Below are positions 14,682-21,879 of a stretch of DNA of 64,000 nucleotides, one piece after another. The DNA comes from Rhizobium sp. CF080 (lineage in GTDB: Bacteria; Pseudomonadota; Alphaproteobacteria; Rhizobiales; Rhizobiaceae): positions 124,001-188,000 of the forward strand of contig NZ_AKKC02000015.1 in assembly GCF_000282095.2 (NCBI RefSeq), given 5' to 3'. The notes under the pieces were generated by a model. That model searched no databases, was not told the DNA's origin, and saw nothing but the letters and a program-made list of their open reading frames with translations. The stretch's first letter is position 1; the number at the start of each line of letters is the position of its first letter. The position numbers and the translations under genes were made by a program.

Positions 14682-16598
14682 GATTTCATATGTCACCTCG
14701 AAATAGATACGAGACGTCGCCGACAGGTTGGCCGACTGCACGTTCGCGTCGGCGGTGTTACCCCGCATCGAAAGCTCAATGATCTGCGTATTCGGTGCGA
14801 CGTAACCAGCGAGGACAGTGTTGGCGGTCAGCGCCAAGCCATTCAGATTGGCGAAGCTCGCAGCTGCGACTGCCCCCGAGTTATTCAGCGACATGAACGG
14901 CAGGCCCGTGATGACGATCTGACCAGTCGCGGCAACGGTGATCGCAGAAAGCAAGATCCACCCACGGGCCGTCACCTCGGAACCCTTCCTGATCCACCGC
15001 CCCCCGGATGTGAGAGCGTACGTTCCAGGCGTCGTCTTGCCGGCAATGCCGGGCGTCCAAACATCCTTTTCATAGGTGAACCAGGAGACTCCGTCGTAGC
15101 TGACCTCGCCCTTACCGGCGGACCGGCGCCGGCGGCGAATGAAGGTGTCCTTGCCGACGTTGTCCTTGTAGACGTCGCGCATCTCGCCGTTCGTAGCTGG
15201 CGAGCCAAACTCCGGAATGACGTTGTTGTCGAAGCCGCCGGACCTCAATAGGAGGCCATTGCGCTCCCCGTTGCCAAGCCCGTCATATTCCATCATCTGC
15301 CCGAGCTTGGGGATGGCGACGAAATTGTATGGCGGAACATCGCTCCCGGTATCGACGCGGATGTTCGAGAACCACCCCTTGGAGTAGATCCCGAACGAGC
15401 CGGTGCAGGTGCTATCGGTCTGGACGATAGCGCGTGTGTTGAGCGTCGTACCGTTCGCCGTGTTATAATCCGTCACATCCTGCTGATATTTCGACCCGGT
15501 TTCGCAGTAATCGGCCCAGACGATCACCTTACGGCAGTGGCCGAGCTTCAGCGAGTATTTACCAGCAGCATCAAAGCGACCGCTAAAGGTAAGGTTCTGG
15601 CCGCCATTCGAACCGTCGGCCCAGTTGCTGGACATCTTGTAGTCGACATCGACGAGGGCGCCGTGGTCCATGCGGTCGGCAAGCGGCCCGTCGTTGTAGT
15701 AGTAGGCGTCGATATCCAGATCGGACACGCCATTCGGCCCGTATGGGTTCTGCCCACCAGGGAACGTGCCTTCACGGCCCTTGACCGTGACGGACTTGAC
15801 CGCCGACCAGAGGCACTCGCGGTCTTTGATGTCGGTCGGGCCGACGTCGAAGAGGTTCGCGTCGATCTTGCTGTAGTGCGGCAGCGCCAGCAGGGCTGTG
15901 TTATATTTGGAGTTGGTGCCGTCGATATAGCGGGCATGCTGGAACCCGATATTGCCCAGGCCCTGCGCACTCACACGGCGGTTGCGGTGGCCGCGGGTGC
16001 CAGCGTCGAAAACTGCTGAATGCCAGCCAGCAGCCGAGCCCGAGAGACCAGCGGCATAACCCGGATCACCGGGCGTGCTGGAACGAGGGCCGGTGCGGAT
16101 CGCGAAATCTTCGAACAGGATAGCCGAGCCGAGGCGAACGAACATGGGGTTGATCGGGTCGTCGGCATCCGTCCTGGACGTCCAAACACGAGACACGCCG
16201 GCGCCTTCCGTCCAGAAGATCGTTCCGGCCTTGGGATGAACAACGCCGCCGGTGCTGTCACCGACCTCGCGCCAGAAGTTACCGTCGCCGATCCCCCGGA
16301 ATGTCATGGTGCGCCAGATGATGACGCTATCAGCGATCGGGATGATACCGGCAGGGAACGTCAGGAGATCGGTTTCGTCGGCGTCGATCGCTTCCTGGAT
16401 CTTCTCGACAGCGTACTGCCCAAACAGGTCTTTTTCGGTCGCGTACTGACGGATATCGAGACCGTCGAAGAGTTTGGTCGATGCCTCCATCGCGGTGAAA
16501 TATTTCCGCAGCTCCGGCTTTTCAGGCTCGTATGGGTGGGATACCGGACCATCTGCGAAAAGCTGCTTGGCGGTCATTGGCGGCATCGGAGGCTCCAT
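14676..16598 (-). CDS. Tailspike / tail-fibre-like protein
   Basis: 640 residues without signal peptide. Residues about 10-45 hold a short particle-attachment-like segment (KPELRKYFTAMEAS), about 70-420 a Gly/Asn/Asp-rich region with regularly spaced strand motifs typical of a right-handed beta-helix (IIPIADSVIIWRTMTFRGIG; VWADYCETG), and about 470-640 a C-terminal beta-rich part ending RIYFEVTYEIA. Such spikes bind or cleave surface polysaccharide. It is a single-gene leftward block between two header repeats. Particle role is inferred from the layout; enzymatic activity is not shown by a clear motif. Confidence 0.65.
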   Translation of the reverse strand: MEPPMPPMTAKQLFADGPVSHPYEPEKPELRKYFTAMEASTKLFDGLDIRQYATEKDLFGQYAVEKIQEAIDADETDLLTFPAGIIPIADSVIIWRTMTFRGIGDGNFWREVGDSTGGVVHPKAGTIFWTEGAGVSRVWTSRTDADDPINPMFVRLGSAILFEDFAIRTGPRSSTPGDPGYAAGLSGSAAGWHSAVFDAGTRGHRNRRVSAQGLGNIGFQHARYIDGTNSKYNTALLALPHYSKIDANLFDVGPTDIKDRECLWSAVKSVTVKGREGTFPGGQNPYGPNGVSDLDIDAYYYNDGPLADRMDHGALVDVDYKMSSNWADGSNGGQNLTFSGRFDAAGKYSLKLGHCRKVIVWADYCETGSKYQQDVTDYNTANGTTLNTRAIVQTDSTCTGSFGIYSKGWFSNIRVDTGSDVPPYNFVAIPKLGQMMEYDGLGNGERNGLLLRSGGFDNNVIPEFGSPATNGEMRDVYKDNVGKDTFIRRRRRSAGKGEVSYDGVSWFTYEKDVWTPGIAGKTTPGTYALTSGGRWIRKGSEVTARGWILLSAITVAATGQIVITGLPFMSLNNSGAVAAASFANLNGLALTANTVLAGYVAPNTQIIELSMRGNTADANVQSANLSATSRIYFEVTYEIA

Positions 16599-16712
16599 CT
16601 AAGGGATTGCCCACGTCGTCCGACGTTGGCGAGCGCCTTGCCTAAGGGCGGATCGGGCGGCGGACAGAGCCGCATGTCGTGTTGATCGCAGAAGACCACA
16701 GAGGGCTAAGGC

Positions 16713-16741
16713 TTTGAATTGGAAGCGTGCGGTAGCGTTTG
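16713..16741. repeat. Shared header repeat, copy 2
   Basis: Identical over 29 bp to copy 1, in a 289-bp gap between the tailspike gene start (16598, leftward) and the collar-domain gene start (16888, rightward). Downstream of it, CTTACATCT occurs near 16769, and the same nonamer occurs near 19167 downstream of copy 3. No coding frame of interest is seen in the rest of the gap. Confidence 0.7.
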
Positions 16742-16887
16742 CCTCGTACGAGGGCGTTATCGCGAGCCCTTACATCTGGATGACCATCCACCATGCTTCG
16801 CACTTCATCAATAAGAAGTACTCCTAACAAATACACGTTTAAGTTATACCTTTCCTGGGACGCGATCAAAATGCAGAGGGGAACGTC

Positions 16888-17529
16888 ATGCCTGTAACGC
16901 GGAGAGATCTGGGCGTCGGAGCGGCAATCGCGGGCATATCAGCAGTTGTCGCTTTGCTAACTGCAGTCGTGACTCTTTACAGTCAAATCTCCCAAGTGAT
17001 TGAAACCTCAGTTATCGACCGATTCCGGCGAGACTTCGCCCCTATAGGCACGGTCGTCTCGTCGGTTTTGACTCCGGAAGACTTCGCGAGCGCTATCGGT
17101 GAAAGTGTCGGCTGGCAAATTAACAGACGGACCTGGGTCTTGGCTGACGGGCGCGCGGTCGAGGGGACCAAATACGCGATCGACACAAAAGGAAAATCTG
17201 TTCCCGATTTGCGAGGGATATTCCTTAGAGGCATTGACCCCTCCAGCGGACGTGTTGCCGGTTCGATAGAAGATTCTGCTACAGCTCTGCCTCGCAGTTC
17301 GCCATTTTCCGGAGTGACCGATGCTGGTGGGGAGCATACCCATCCACTGGGGGCAGCTCGAAGTACTGTGGACCGATACAATGCCGGGGGTACTAATTAC
17401 TGGACGATTTCAGCGAGAGATACCGGTCCTGCTGGAAGCCACTTTCACAATGTCAGTATCTCAGCGGGTGGTGATCCGGAAACCCGCCCGAAAAACGTTG
17501 GCATATACTACTACATAAAGATCAACTAG
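16888..17529 (+). CDS. Membrane-anchored protein with phage tail-collar-like C-terminus
   Basis: 213 residues. Residues about 10-35 form a hydrophobic segment (VGAAIAGISAVVALLTAVVT) consistent with a membrane anchor. The C-terminal part (about 105-213) has VPDLRGIFLRGID, HTHPLG, GSHFHNVSI and the terminal RPKNVGIYYYIKIN, the signature of tail collar domains of phage fibres. A collar domain on an N-terminal membrane anchor is unusual for a virion protein. It is the second lone rightward gene behind a header repeat. It may be a virion-decoy or host-surface protein; that is speculation. Confidence 0.7.
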   Translation: MPVTRRDLGVGAAIAGISAVVALLTAVVTLYSQISQVIETSVIDRFRRDFAPIGTVVSSVLTPEDFASAIGESVGWQINRRTWVLADGRAVEGTKYAIDTKGKSVPDLRGIFLRGIDPSSGRVAGSIEDSATALPRSSPFSGVTDAGGEHTHPLGAARSTVDRYNAGGTNYWTISARDTGPAGSHFHNVSISAGGDPETRPKNVGIYYYIKIN

Positions 17530-17577
17530 CCCATTCGTCCGGTCGCACCGTAAGCTAAGAAAAACCTCTCGGTCCCC

Positions 17578-18111
17578 TCACTCCCCCTTCCAGGCGTTCG
17601 TTTGCCGGTGGATCATTTCCTCGCGAGCCCGCTCATGGTCGGCGAGCTGGGACATCGGCCGGCCGTCGCGGGCAAACTGAGGAGCAGCCGGCGTCCGATT
17701 GTCATTCACTGGCGCCCGGTATGCTCCGGACATCTGCTCGATCATGTGGTCCCGGTACGCTTCCGCCTTGGCCTCATCGGCGGTCATCTCCCGCGGCTCA
17801 ACGATCGCGCCGTCATAGAGCGCTTGCAGCTCGTTCGCCGGCATGCCGCCGTTCCAGAAGGAACGAAACTCGTCATAGATCGGCAAATCTTTGGCCTTGG
17901 AAAGCGGCATCCCGCGGACGCTGTCACGCATGCTCAGCTTCTCGGCGTCGGTCATCATGTGAAGTTCCTTTCTTGGGGCTGAGGCGTTTGCGTCACCATC
18001 TCTCAGAAACACCGAGACGCGCACCGTGGCCCCGTCGGCCAGCACCCCGTCCTTGAACGCGCCGCAGATGCAGCTCTTGTGTCCGTGGTTATAGCAATCG
18101 CAGATGATCAT
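17578..18111 (-). CDS. Hypothetical protein with N-terminal cysteine cluster
   Basis: 177 residues from the ATG at 18111 (GAGAGGAAC upstream). The first 20 residues contain CDCYNHGHKSCIC, four cysteines and two histidines that could bind zinc. The rest is polar and helical, with AKAEAYRDHMIEQMSGAYRA and a C-terminal QLADHERAREEMIHRQTNAW. No known family. It is the last gene of the leftward block 19025-17578. Confidence 0.6.
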   Translation of the reverse strand: MIICDCYNHGHKSCICGAFKDGVLADGATVRVSVFLRDGDANASAPRKELHMMTDAEKLSMRDSVRGMPLSKAKDLPIYDEFRSFWNGGMPANELQALYDGAIVEPREMTADEAKAEAYRDHMIEQMSGAYRAPVNDNRTPAAPQFARDGRPMSQLADHERAREEMIHRQTNAWKGE

Positions 18112-18181
18112 TGCAGTTCCTCTCGAATTGGTGCGGCGAGGAGGTGAAGATGATAGCCCTCCTCGCCGCGCTGCCCGACGG

Positions 18182-18769
18182 TTACCAAGCACCAGGCATT
18201 CGTTGCGGCCACAGGTAGCCGATATTCGACCCGTCGCGCCTGAATTTGGGCAACCGAACGGTTTCGAGGAGCTTCGGCAAAGTGTCATCGACATTGACCA
18301 GCCATCGGTCGCCGGCTTGCCTTGCGATCGCCTCGGCTGTCTCTTGCGGGCTAACCTGGTCGTTACTCGCTTTCAGACGAATGAGGAGATTGGTGATTTT
18401 TACGGATAGCTCTTCGTACTCGATGAGATCTTTGGCCACCTGGTCCCGAGCCTCGATCGCCGCGGCCCGAGCAGCATCACGAATGGCTTTCTGCTCGCGC
18501 TGAACGGCCTGGGTCTTCAGCTCCGTCAGCTTGGCAGTTGCGCGTTCCAGGCGGCGCCGGCGAAAGTCGGCATCCTCCATATCCTTGCGGGCCTGAGCGA
18601 CCGCTTCGGCGCGGGTGGCGGGATCCAGCGCGGTTTCCCGAGCTTTCTCGCTGGCGGTCTGCGCATCTCGATCTGCCTGCGCCACTTCCGCCAGGAGGTC
18701 GGAAAGCTGCTTCGAGGAAAGCTCGGCGCCGAAGGCATCGGCAATGCGGGTCTCAAGGTCAGGCTTCAC
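18182..18769 (-). CDS. Coiled-coil phage protein
   Basis: 195 residues starting at the GTG 18769, chosen because AGGAAG lies nine bases upstream and the start overlaps the end of the preceding gene by 11 bases. Residues about 15-150 are a long charged coiled coil (RRRRLERATAKLTELKTQAV; ARDQVAKDLIEYEELSVKIT), followed by a compact C-terminal part ending MPGAW. No signal or membrane segment. The layout could fit a scaffold or DNA-processing accessory protein, but I cannot choose between these. Confidence 0.6.
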   Translation of the reverse strand: MKPDLETRIADAFGAELSSKQLSDLLAEVAQADRDAQTASEKARETALDPATRAEAVAQARKDMEDADFRRRRLERATAKLTELKTQAVQREQKAIRDAARAAAIEARDQVAKDLIEYEELSVKITNLLIRLKASNDQVSPQETAEAIARQAGDRWLVNVDDTLPKLLETVRLPKFRRDGSNIGYLWPQRMPGAW

Positions 18770-19025
18770 GGCTGGTAACTTCCTGTCTCGTGTTGTCGTT
18801 GAGGTCGAGGAGATCACCCGGCTCGAAGACGCCCGAAAACTGGCTACCGGAGGCACGAAGCTTCTCGGCGGCTGCGGTCAGCACAAATTCGTTTACGGAC
18901 ACGCCGGCACGGCTGGCGGCTGCAAAGAGCGCGGCGCGAAAGCCCGACGTCACCCGGCCACCGTTCAACATCACGTTGACGATCGGGTCTTTCTGCTGGC
19001 GCGGTCTGGAAGCGATGTTGGTCAT
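18759..19025 (-). CDS. RHH-like protein of the element
   Basis: 88 residues. VNVMLNGGRVTSGFRAALFAA followed by SRAGVSVNEFVLTAAAEKLR is the strand-helix-helix pattern of ribbon-helix-helix repressors, close to the DUF1778 or CopG style. No toxin gene is adjacent, so it is more likely a phage regulator than an antitoxin. It is the first gene of the leftward block facing header copy 3, and overlaps the next gene by 11 bases. Confidence 0.6.
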   Translation of the reverse strand: MTNIASRPRQQKDPIVNVMLNGGRVTSGFRAALFAAASRAGVSVNEFVLTAAAEKLRASGSQFSGVFEPGDLLDLNDNTRQEVTSREA

Positions 19026-19086
19026 TTCCGCTATCTCCTGATCTCCATTTCGAGGAGCAGAAGAACACGGTTTACCGCCCCTGAGG

Positions 19087-19110
19087 ATTGGCAGCGTCCG
19101 GTAGCGTATT
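19087..19110. repeat. Shared header repeat, copy 3 (diverged)
   Basis: ATTGGCAGCGTCCGGTAGCG at 19087-19106 matches the core of copies 1 and 2 with two differences. The tandem octamers GGCAGCGT and GGTAGCGT keep the ten-base spacing. It lies between the RHH-like gene (starts 19025, leftward) and the small membrane-protein gene (19195, rightward). Confidence 0.65.
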
Positions 19111-19194
19111 ACTTCTAGCCGTCCGCGTTAATGAGTTCAGAACTGGCTTTTGCTAGTCCCATTTCCATCAGAGACTTACATCTAGGGGACGCTA

Positions 19195-19452
19195 ATGAGT
19201 TTTTTCGGACTTGGATGGAATTGGGCACTGACGTGGGGGAGCTTTCTCCTATCGGTCTTGTCTGCGGGTTGTTGGGCGTATTCCGCCTATATTCCCTTGG
19301 ACGCCAAACCAATGATGGAACGAAAGCTGAATGATGATCTTGCCGACATCGTCGGTCCACTTCGTCGCCAAAGCGTCTGGAACGGTTGGGGAGCTGCGCT
19401 GGCTGCGGTCGCGGTGTTTCTCCAGGCTCTGAAGCAGTTCGTTTACGGTTAA
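19195..19452 (+). CDS. Small two-span membrane protein (moron-like, copy 3)
   Basis: 85 residues with two hydrophobic helices (about 8-32, ALTWGSFLLSVLSAGCWAYS, and about 62-82, GWGAALAAVAVFLQALKQFV) around a polar loop with DDLADIVGPLRRQ. The upstream ATG/GTG options lack a good ribosome site; GGGGAC lies before this ATG. Size and topology would suit a holin or a superinfection-exclusion protein; nothing decides between them. Its stop abuts the stop of the leftward gene 19453. Confidence 0.6.
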   Translation: MSFFGLGWNWALTWGSFLLSVLSAGCWAYSAYIPLDAKPMMERKLNDDLADIVGPLRRQSVWNGWGAALAAVAVFLQALKQFVYG

Positions 19453-19773
19453 TCACGGCAGGCCTAAGTGCTCAAACACCCGCCTAACGCGCGGATGGTT
19501 TCGCTTTCCCTCTCGGAGGAGCTCGAGCGCGGCGACATCTCCATGCCTGACCATCTCAAGCGCCGGCGCGGAAATCTCCAGAGGAGCGCCTGGGCATGGC
19601 TGCACACCGATACCGAACTCCTTGCACCAGTTGCGGATCGTCTTCTCGCTCCGCCCGGTGACGTGGACGGCCGTTTTGAGGTTGATAATCTCATCCTTGC
19701 GCATGAGGATCGGCGCCAGGCCGAGGCCTTCGCATGCGAGGAGCTCGCTGTGGGTGAAGAGCGCGGCGTTCAT
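19453..19773 (-). CDS. HTH DNA-binding protein of the element
   Basis: 106 residues. Residues about 25-60 (MRKDEIINLKTAVHVTGRSE, KTIRNWCKEFGI) form a helix-turn-helix of the MerR/excisionase-like type, followed by a beta turn (PLEISAPALEMV) and two helices. The start ATG overlaps the stop of the upstream gene (ATGA, 4 bases). A second in-frame ATG at residue 24 would give a shorter protein beginning at the HTH. It sits in the early leftward block with the replication-type protein, so a role in element control or replication is likely. Confidence 0.65.
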   Translation of the reverse strand: MNAALFTHSELLACEGLGLAPILMRKDEIINLKTAVHVTGRSEKTIRNWCKEFGIGVQPCPGAPLEISAPALEMVRHGDVAALELLREGKRNHPRVRRVFEHLGLP

Positions 19774-19958
19774 GCCACGTCCCTCTCATGCTGAAACTGC
19801 AACGGCGTGATCACTTTTCCGTCGAGGCTCGGCGGCATAGACCCGGCAGCCATTACCTGCCGGACGAATGCCACTGCTCTCGCTTCGAACTTCTGACGAG
19901 CATCAACAACATTTGCGGGCTTGCTATCCGCCCAAACAAAAAGATCCAGCTGTTTCAC
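19770..19958 (-). CDS. Hypothetical 62-aa protein
   Basis: Short cytoplasmic protein, MKQLDLFVWADSKPANVVDA at the start, no domain recognised. It overlaps both its neighbours by four bases (ATGA), so it belongs to a tightly coupled early cluster 21173-19453. The compact overlaps on both sides are the main evidence that it is a gene. Confidence 0.55.
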   Translation of the reverse strand: MKQLDLFVWADSKPANVVDARQKFEARAVAFVRQVMAAGSMPPSLDGKVITPLQFQHERDVA

Positions 19959-20773
19959 GCGGCATCCTCCCTAGTGTTCGCAGGCAGAATGATATTCTTG
20001 GCCATCTTCAGGGTGAGAACTCCCCTGCCGAGCATGCGAGCCAGAATAGTCCGCACCGGCTCGCCGACGTCTTGGCCATCACAGATGGCGTCGATCATGA
20101 TGTCTGCTTCGTGGCTATCCTTGGGTATTGGTAGTGGTAGGTTTGCCTCGTCGCCAGAATGGGCAAGCGAATAAGTGGACAGGGAACGAGATATCTCGGT
20201 CTCTCGCGTATACGTACCCTCTCGACCCTCAGAGCAAGAATCTGAAGGTGTTCTATTAAGGTAGTTATCAGGTAGGTGTTTGGGTAGCACGCCTGCAACC
20301 TCGTAGGATTGCACCGCTGCAACCTCATGAGGAAGCACCGCTGCAACTTCGCGAGGTTGCTCTTGTGCAACTTCGAGACGGTTTCTACGGCGCTCCTTAG
20401 CTGCCTCGCGAGCACGGTCTTCGCGGTCCATCTTGCCATCAATCACTAGGTTCATGCGGTCGGTGACAAAACTGTAGTGGTAGGTGGCCGTACGGCTTTC
20501 ACGCAGTCTCACAAGCCACAGACAGCCGCTATTTGGATCGCACATCCTGTCGAGGCTACGCCGCACTGTATCGCGATGGCAGCCTAGCTGCGCAGCGAGC
20601 CGCTCCAAAGATGGGTTCGCGTCTCGTGTCCTGGCGTTGATGTGCTGCATGAGCCGAAATGCAACGCGGGTGTCGATGTCCTGGAGGGCGGTATCGCAGG
20701 TGATTGCGTCGATCACATCGAGCTTCCAAGATGTAAAGCTCTGCACCTCTTTCTCGGAAAGCTCCGCCGCCAT
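19955..20773 (-). CDS. Probable replication-initiation-type protein with HTH
   Basis: 272 residues from the ATG at 20773, which overlaps the stop of the preceding gene (TGATG) and has GGAAGG upstream; a TTG at 20821 is a weaker alternative. Residues about 30-90 form a winged helix-turn-helix (ASLERLAAQLGCHRDTVRRS type: NPSLERLAAQLGCHRDTVRR), as in phage and plasmid replication proteins. The middle is basic and low in order, with three repeated VAAV/EVA units, and the C-terminus has a compact helical part. Origin-like iterons were not identified. Function is inferred from fold and position in the early block. Confidence 0.6.
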   Translation of the reverse strand: MAAELSEKEVQSFTSWKLDVIDAITCDTALQDIDTRVAFRLMQHINARTRDANPSLERLAAQLGCHRDTVRRSLDRMCDPNSGCLWLVRLRESRTATYHYSFVTDRMNLVIDGKMDREDRAREAAKERRRNRLEVAQEQPREVAAVLPHEVAAVQSYEVAGVLPKHLPDNYLNRTPSDSCSEGREGTYTRETEISRSLSTYSLAHSGDEANLPLPIPKDSHEADIMIDAICDGQDVGEPVRTILARMLGRGVLTLKMAKNIILPANTREDAA

Positions 20774-20970
20774 CAGCTCATAGCCTTCCGCAGCATCCGG
20801 AAGCGCTGCGCCATCGCGCAAGCTTCAGACGCCTCCAGGGCGGAGAGGTCGAATCGGCGGCGCAACTCGGGGATGATCGGCTGAGGCGGCGATTGTTCGT
20901 CTGCAAGCCATTGGGCGGCCTGCTCGACAGCGGCGGAGTGCTGGTGCTCGGGAGGGCTGAGGTCGTTCAT
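20773..20970 (-). CDS. Hypothetical 65-aa protein
   Basis: Cytoplasmic, helical; AAQWLADEQSPPQPIIPELR then RRFDLSALEASEACAMAQRF. The second half resembles a small helix-turn-helix-like or helical hairpin found in phage early proteins, without certainty. It overlaps its upstream neighbour by four bases and its downstream neighbour by one, so translation is coupled. No function assigned. Confidence 0.55.
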   Translation of the reverse strand: MNDLSPPEHQHSAAVEQAAQWLADEQSPPQPIIPELRRRFDLSALEASEACAMAQRFRMLRKAMS

Positions 20971-21173
20971 GCCGCCCTCCCGAACGTCGTCTGCAAACCG
21001 AGCTTTGCCGCGAGCGGAACCACCGGTACTACGATTTTCCCACCTACCTTGATGGTATCAAAGTCACCGCGTTCCGCAGCGGCATAAGCCGCATTTCGCC
21101 CAATTCCAAAAAACAGTCGACCCGCATCTACGACGGGAATGGTCGGACGGGACAAAGCTTCTTCTAACGTCAC
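20967..21173 (-). CDS. Excisionase-like small DNA-binding protein
   Basis: 68 residues from the GTG at 21173 (AGGAGAG eight bases upstream). The core VVDAGRLFFGIGRNAAYAAA followed by ERGDFDTIKVGGKIVVPV is the helix-turn-helix plus wing of the excisionase/MerR-like group, where the wing reads IKVGGKIVVP. It is the first gene of the leftward early cluster and faces the RHH-like gene at 21289 across a gap with paired operator-like sites. It may act as excisionase for the nearby integrase or as an early regulator. Confidence 0.6.
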   Translation of the reverse strand: MTLEEALSRPTIPVVDAGRLFFGIGRNAAYAAAERGDFDTIKVGGKIVVPVVPLAAKLGLQTTFGRAA

Positions 21174-21198
21174 AATCAGCTCTCCTATGAGGTTACGC

Positions 21199-21267
21199 AA
21201 CCTACGTAGGAATTTTTAACACGAACCGACCCGCTTGCAACTGATTTCTGCGTAAGTTACATAGGTT
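21199..21267. promoter_or_regulatory. Paired operator-like sites between early cluster and int operon
   Basis: AACCTACGTAGG at 21199-21210 contains the perfect palindrome CCTACGTAGG. GTTACATAGGTT at 21256-21267 is its near match on the opposite strand (AACCTATGTAAC). The two face each other 57 bp apart in the divergent gap between 21173 (leftward) and 21289 (rightward). Likely targets of the element's HTH or RHH regulator. Confidence 0.5.
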
Positions 21268-21288
21268 CATACAAACGGGGATTCTAAG

Positions 21289-21879
21289 ATGCCGGACGAG
21301 AGCGAAAAGGACGAACAGAAGACGGAACGTTTCAATATGTTCATGTCACCGTCGGAAATGAAAGCGATCGACGACTGGGCGTGGCATAACAAAATCCGGT
21401 CTAAGTCGGAAGCTGTCAGGCGCCTATGCCAAATCGGCTTGCTGGTCGGCGGAGAGCTTGATGGTCTCAGTGACATCACGATCAAGATGTCCGACGCCTT
21501 GCGTGACCTGGATGATGAGACTTTTTCGTTTTGGGGTTTGATTGCCGACCCGGCGAATAAAGGGGACAAACTTAACCGCGAAGCTGTCCTATCCCTGCTC
21601 CAAGGGATCCTCGATCGTATCGAAAAAATCGAGGCGGCAGCTTCCGATATATCTAGCGCTCTGGTGGGCTTGTACTCCGGTGCGATCGGCATCGCTACCC
21701 ACGATAGCGACGAGGGGCAGAGACTTGCCAGTGCCGCGCTTGGCACTGCAAACGAGACGATGGCAAAGATGCGTGAGCTAAGGGTGCAACGTCGGGCAAC
21801 AATGTCTGTTCTCAGTGATATTTCGTATAAAGGCCCTAAGACGTCAGAAGTCCGGCCCGACGGAGAGCCTGAGTTATGA
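21289..21879 (+). CDS. RHH-domain protein coupled to integrase
   Basis: 196 residues. Residues about 12-50 (RFNMFMSPSEMKAIDDWAWH, then IRSKSEAVRRLCQIGL) are a clear ribbon-helix-helix DNA-binding domain. The remainder is helical with KIEAAASDISSALVGLYSGA, perhaps for oligomerisation. Its stop overlaps the integrase start by four bases. It could repress the int operon and the divergent early cluster through the paired sites at 21199-21267. Regulatory role is well supported by the domain; target is inference. Confidence 0.75.
   Translation: MPDESEKDEQKTERFNMFMSPSEMKAIDDWAWHNKIRSKSEAVRRLCQIGLLVGGELDGLSDITIKMSDALRDLDDETFSFWGLIADPANKGDKLNREAVLSLLQGILDRIEKIEAAASDISSALVGLYSGAIGIATHDSDEGQRLASAALGTANETMAKMRELRVQRRATMSVLSDISYKGPKTSEVRPDGEPEL

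Noticed and set aside
18759..19025. Toxin-antitoxin antitoxin
   Set aside because: The RHH-like protein has no adjacent toxin gene; its neighbour is a long coiled-coil protein.
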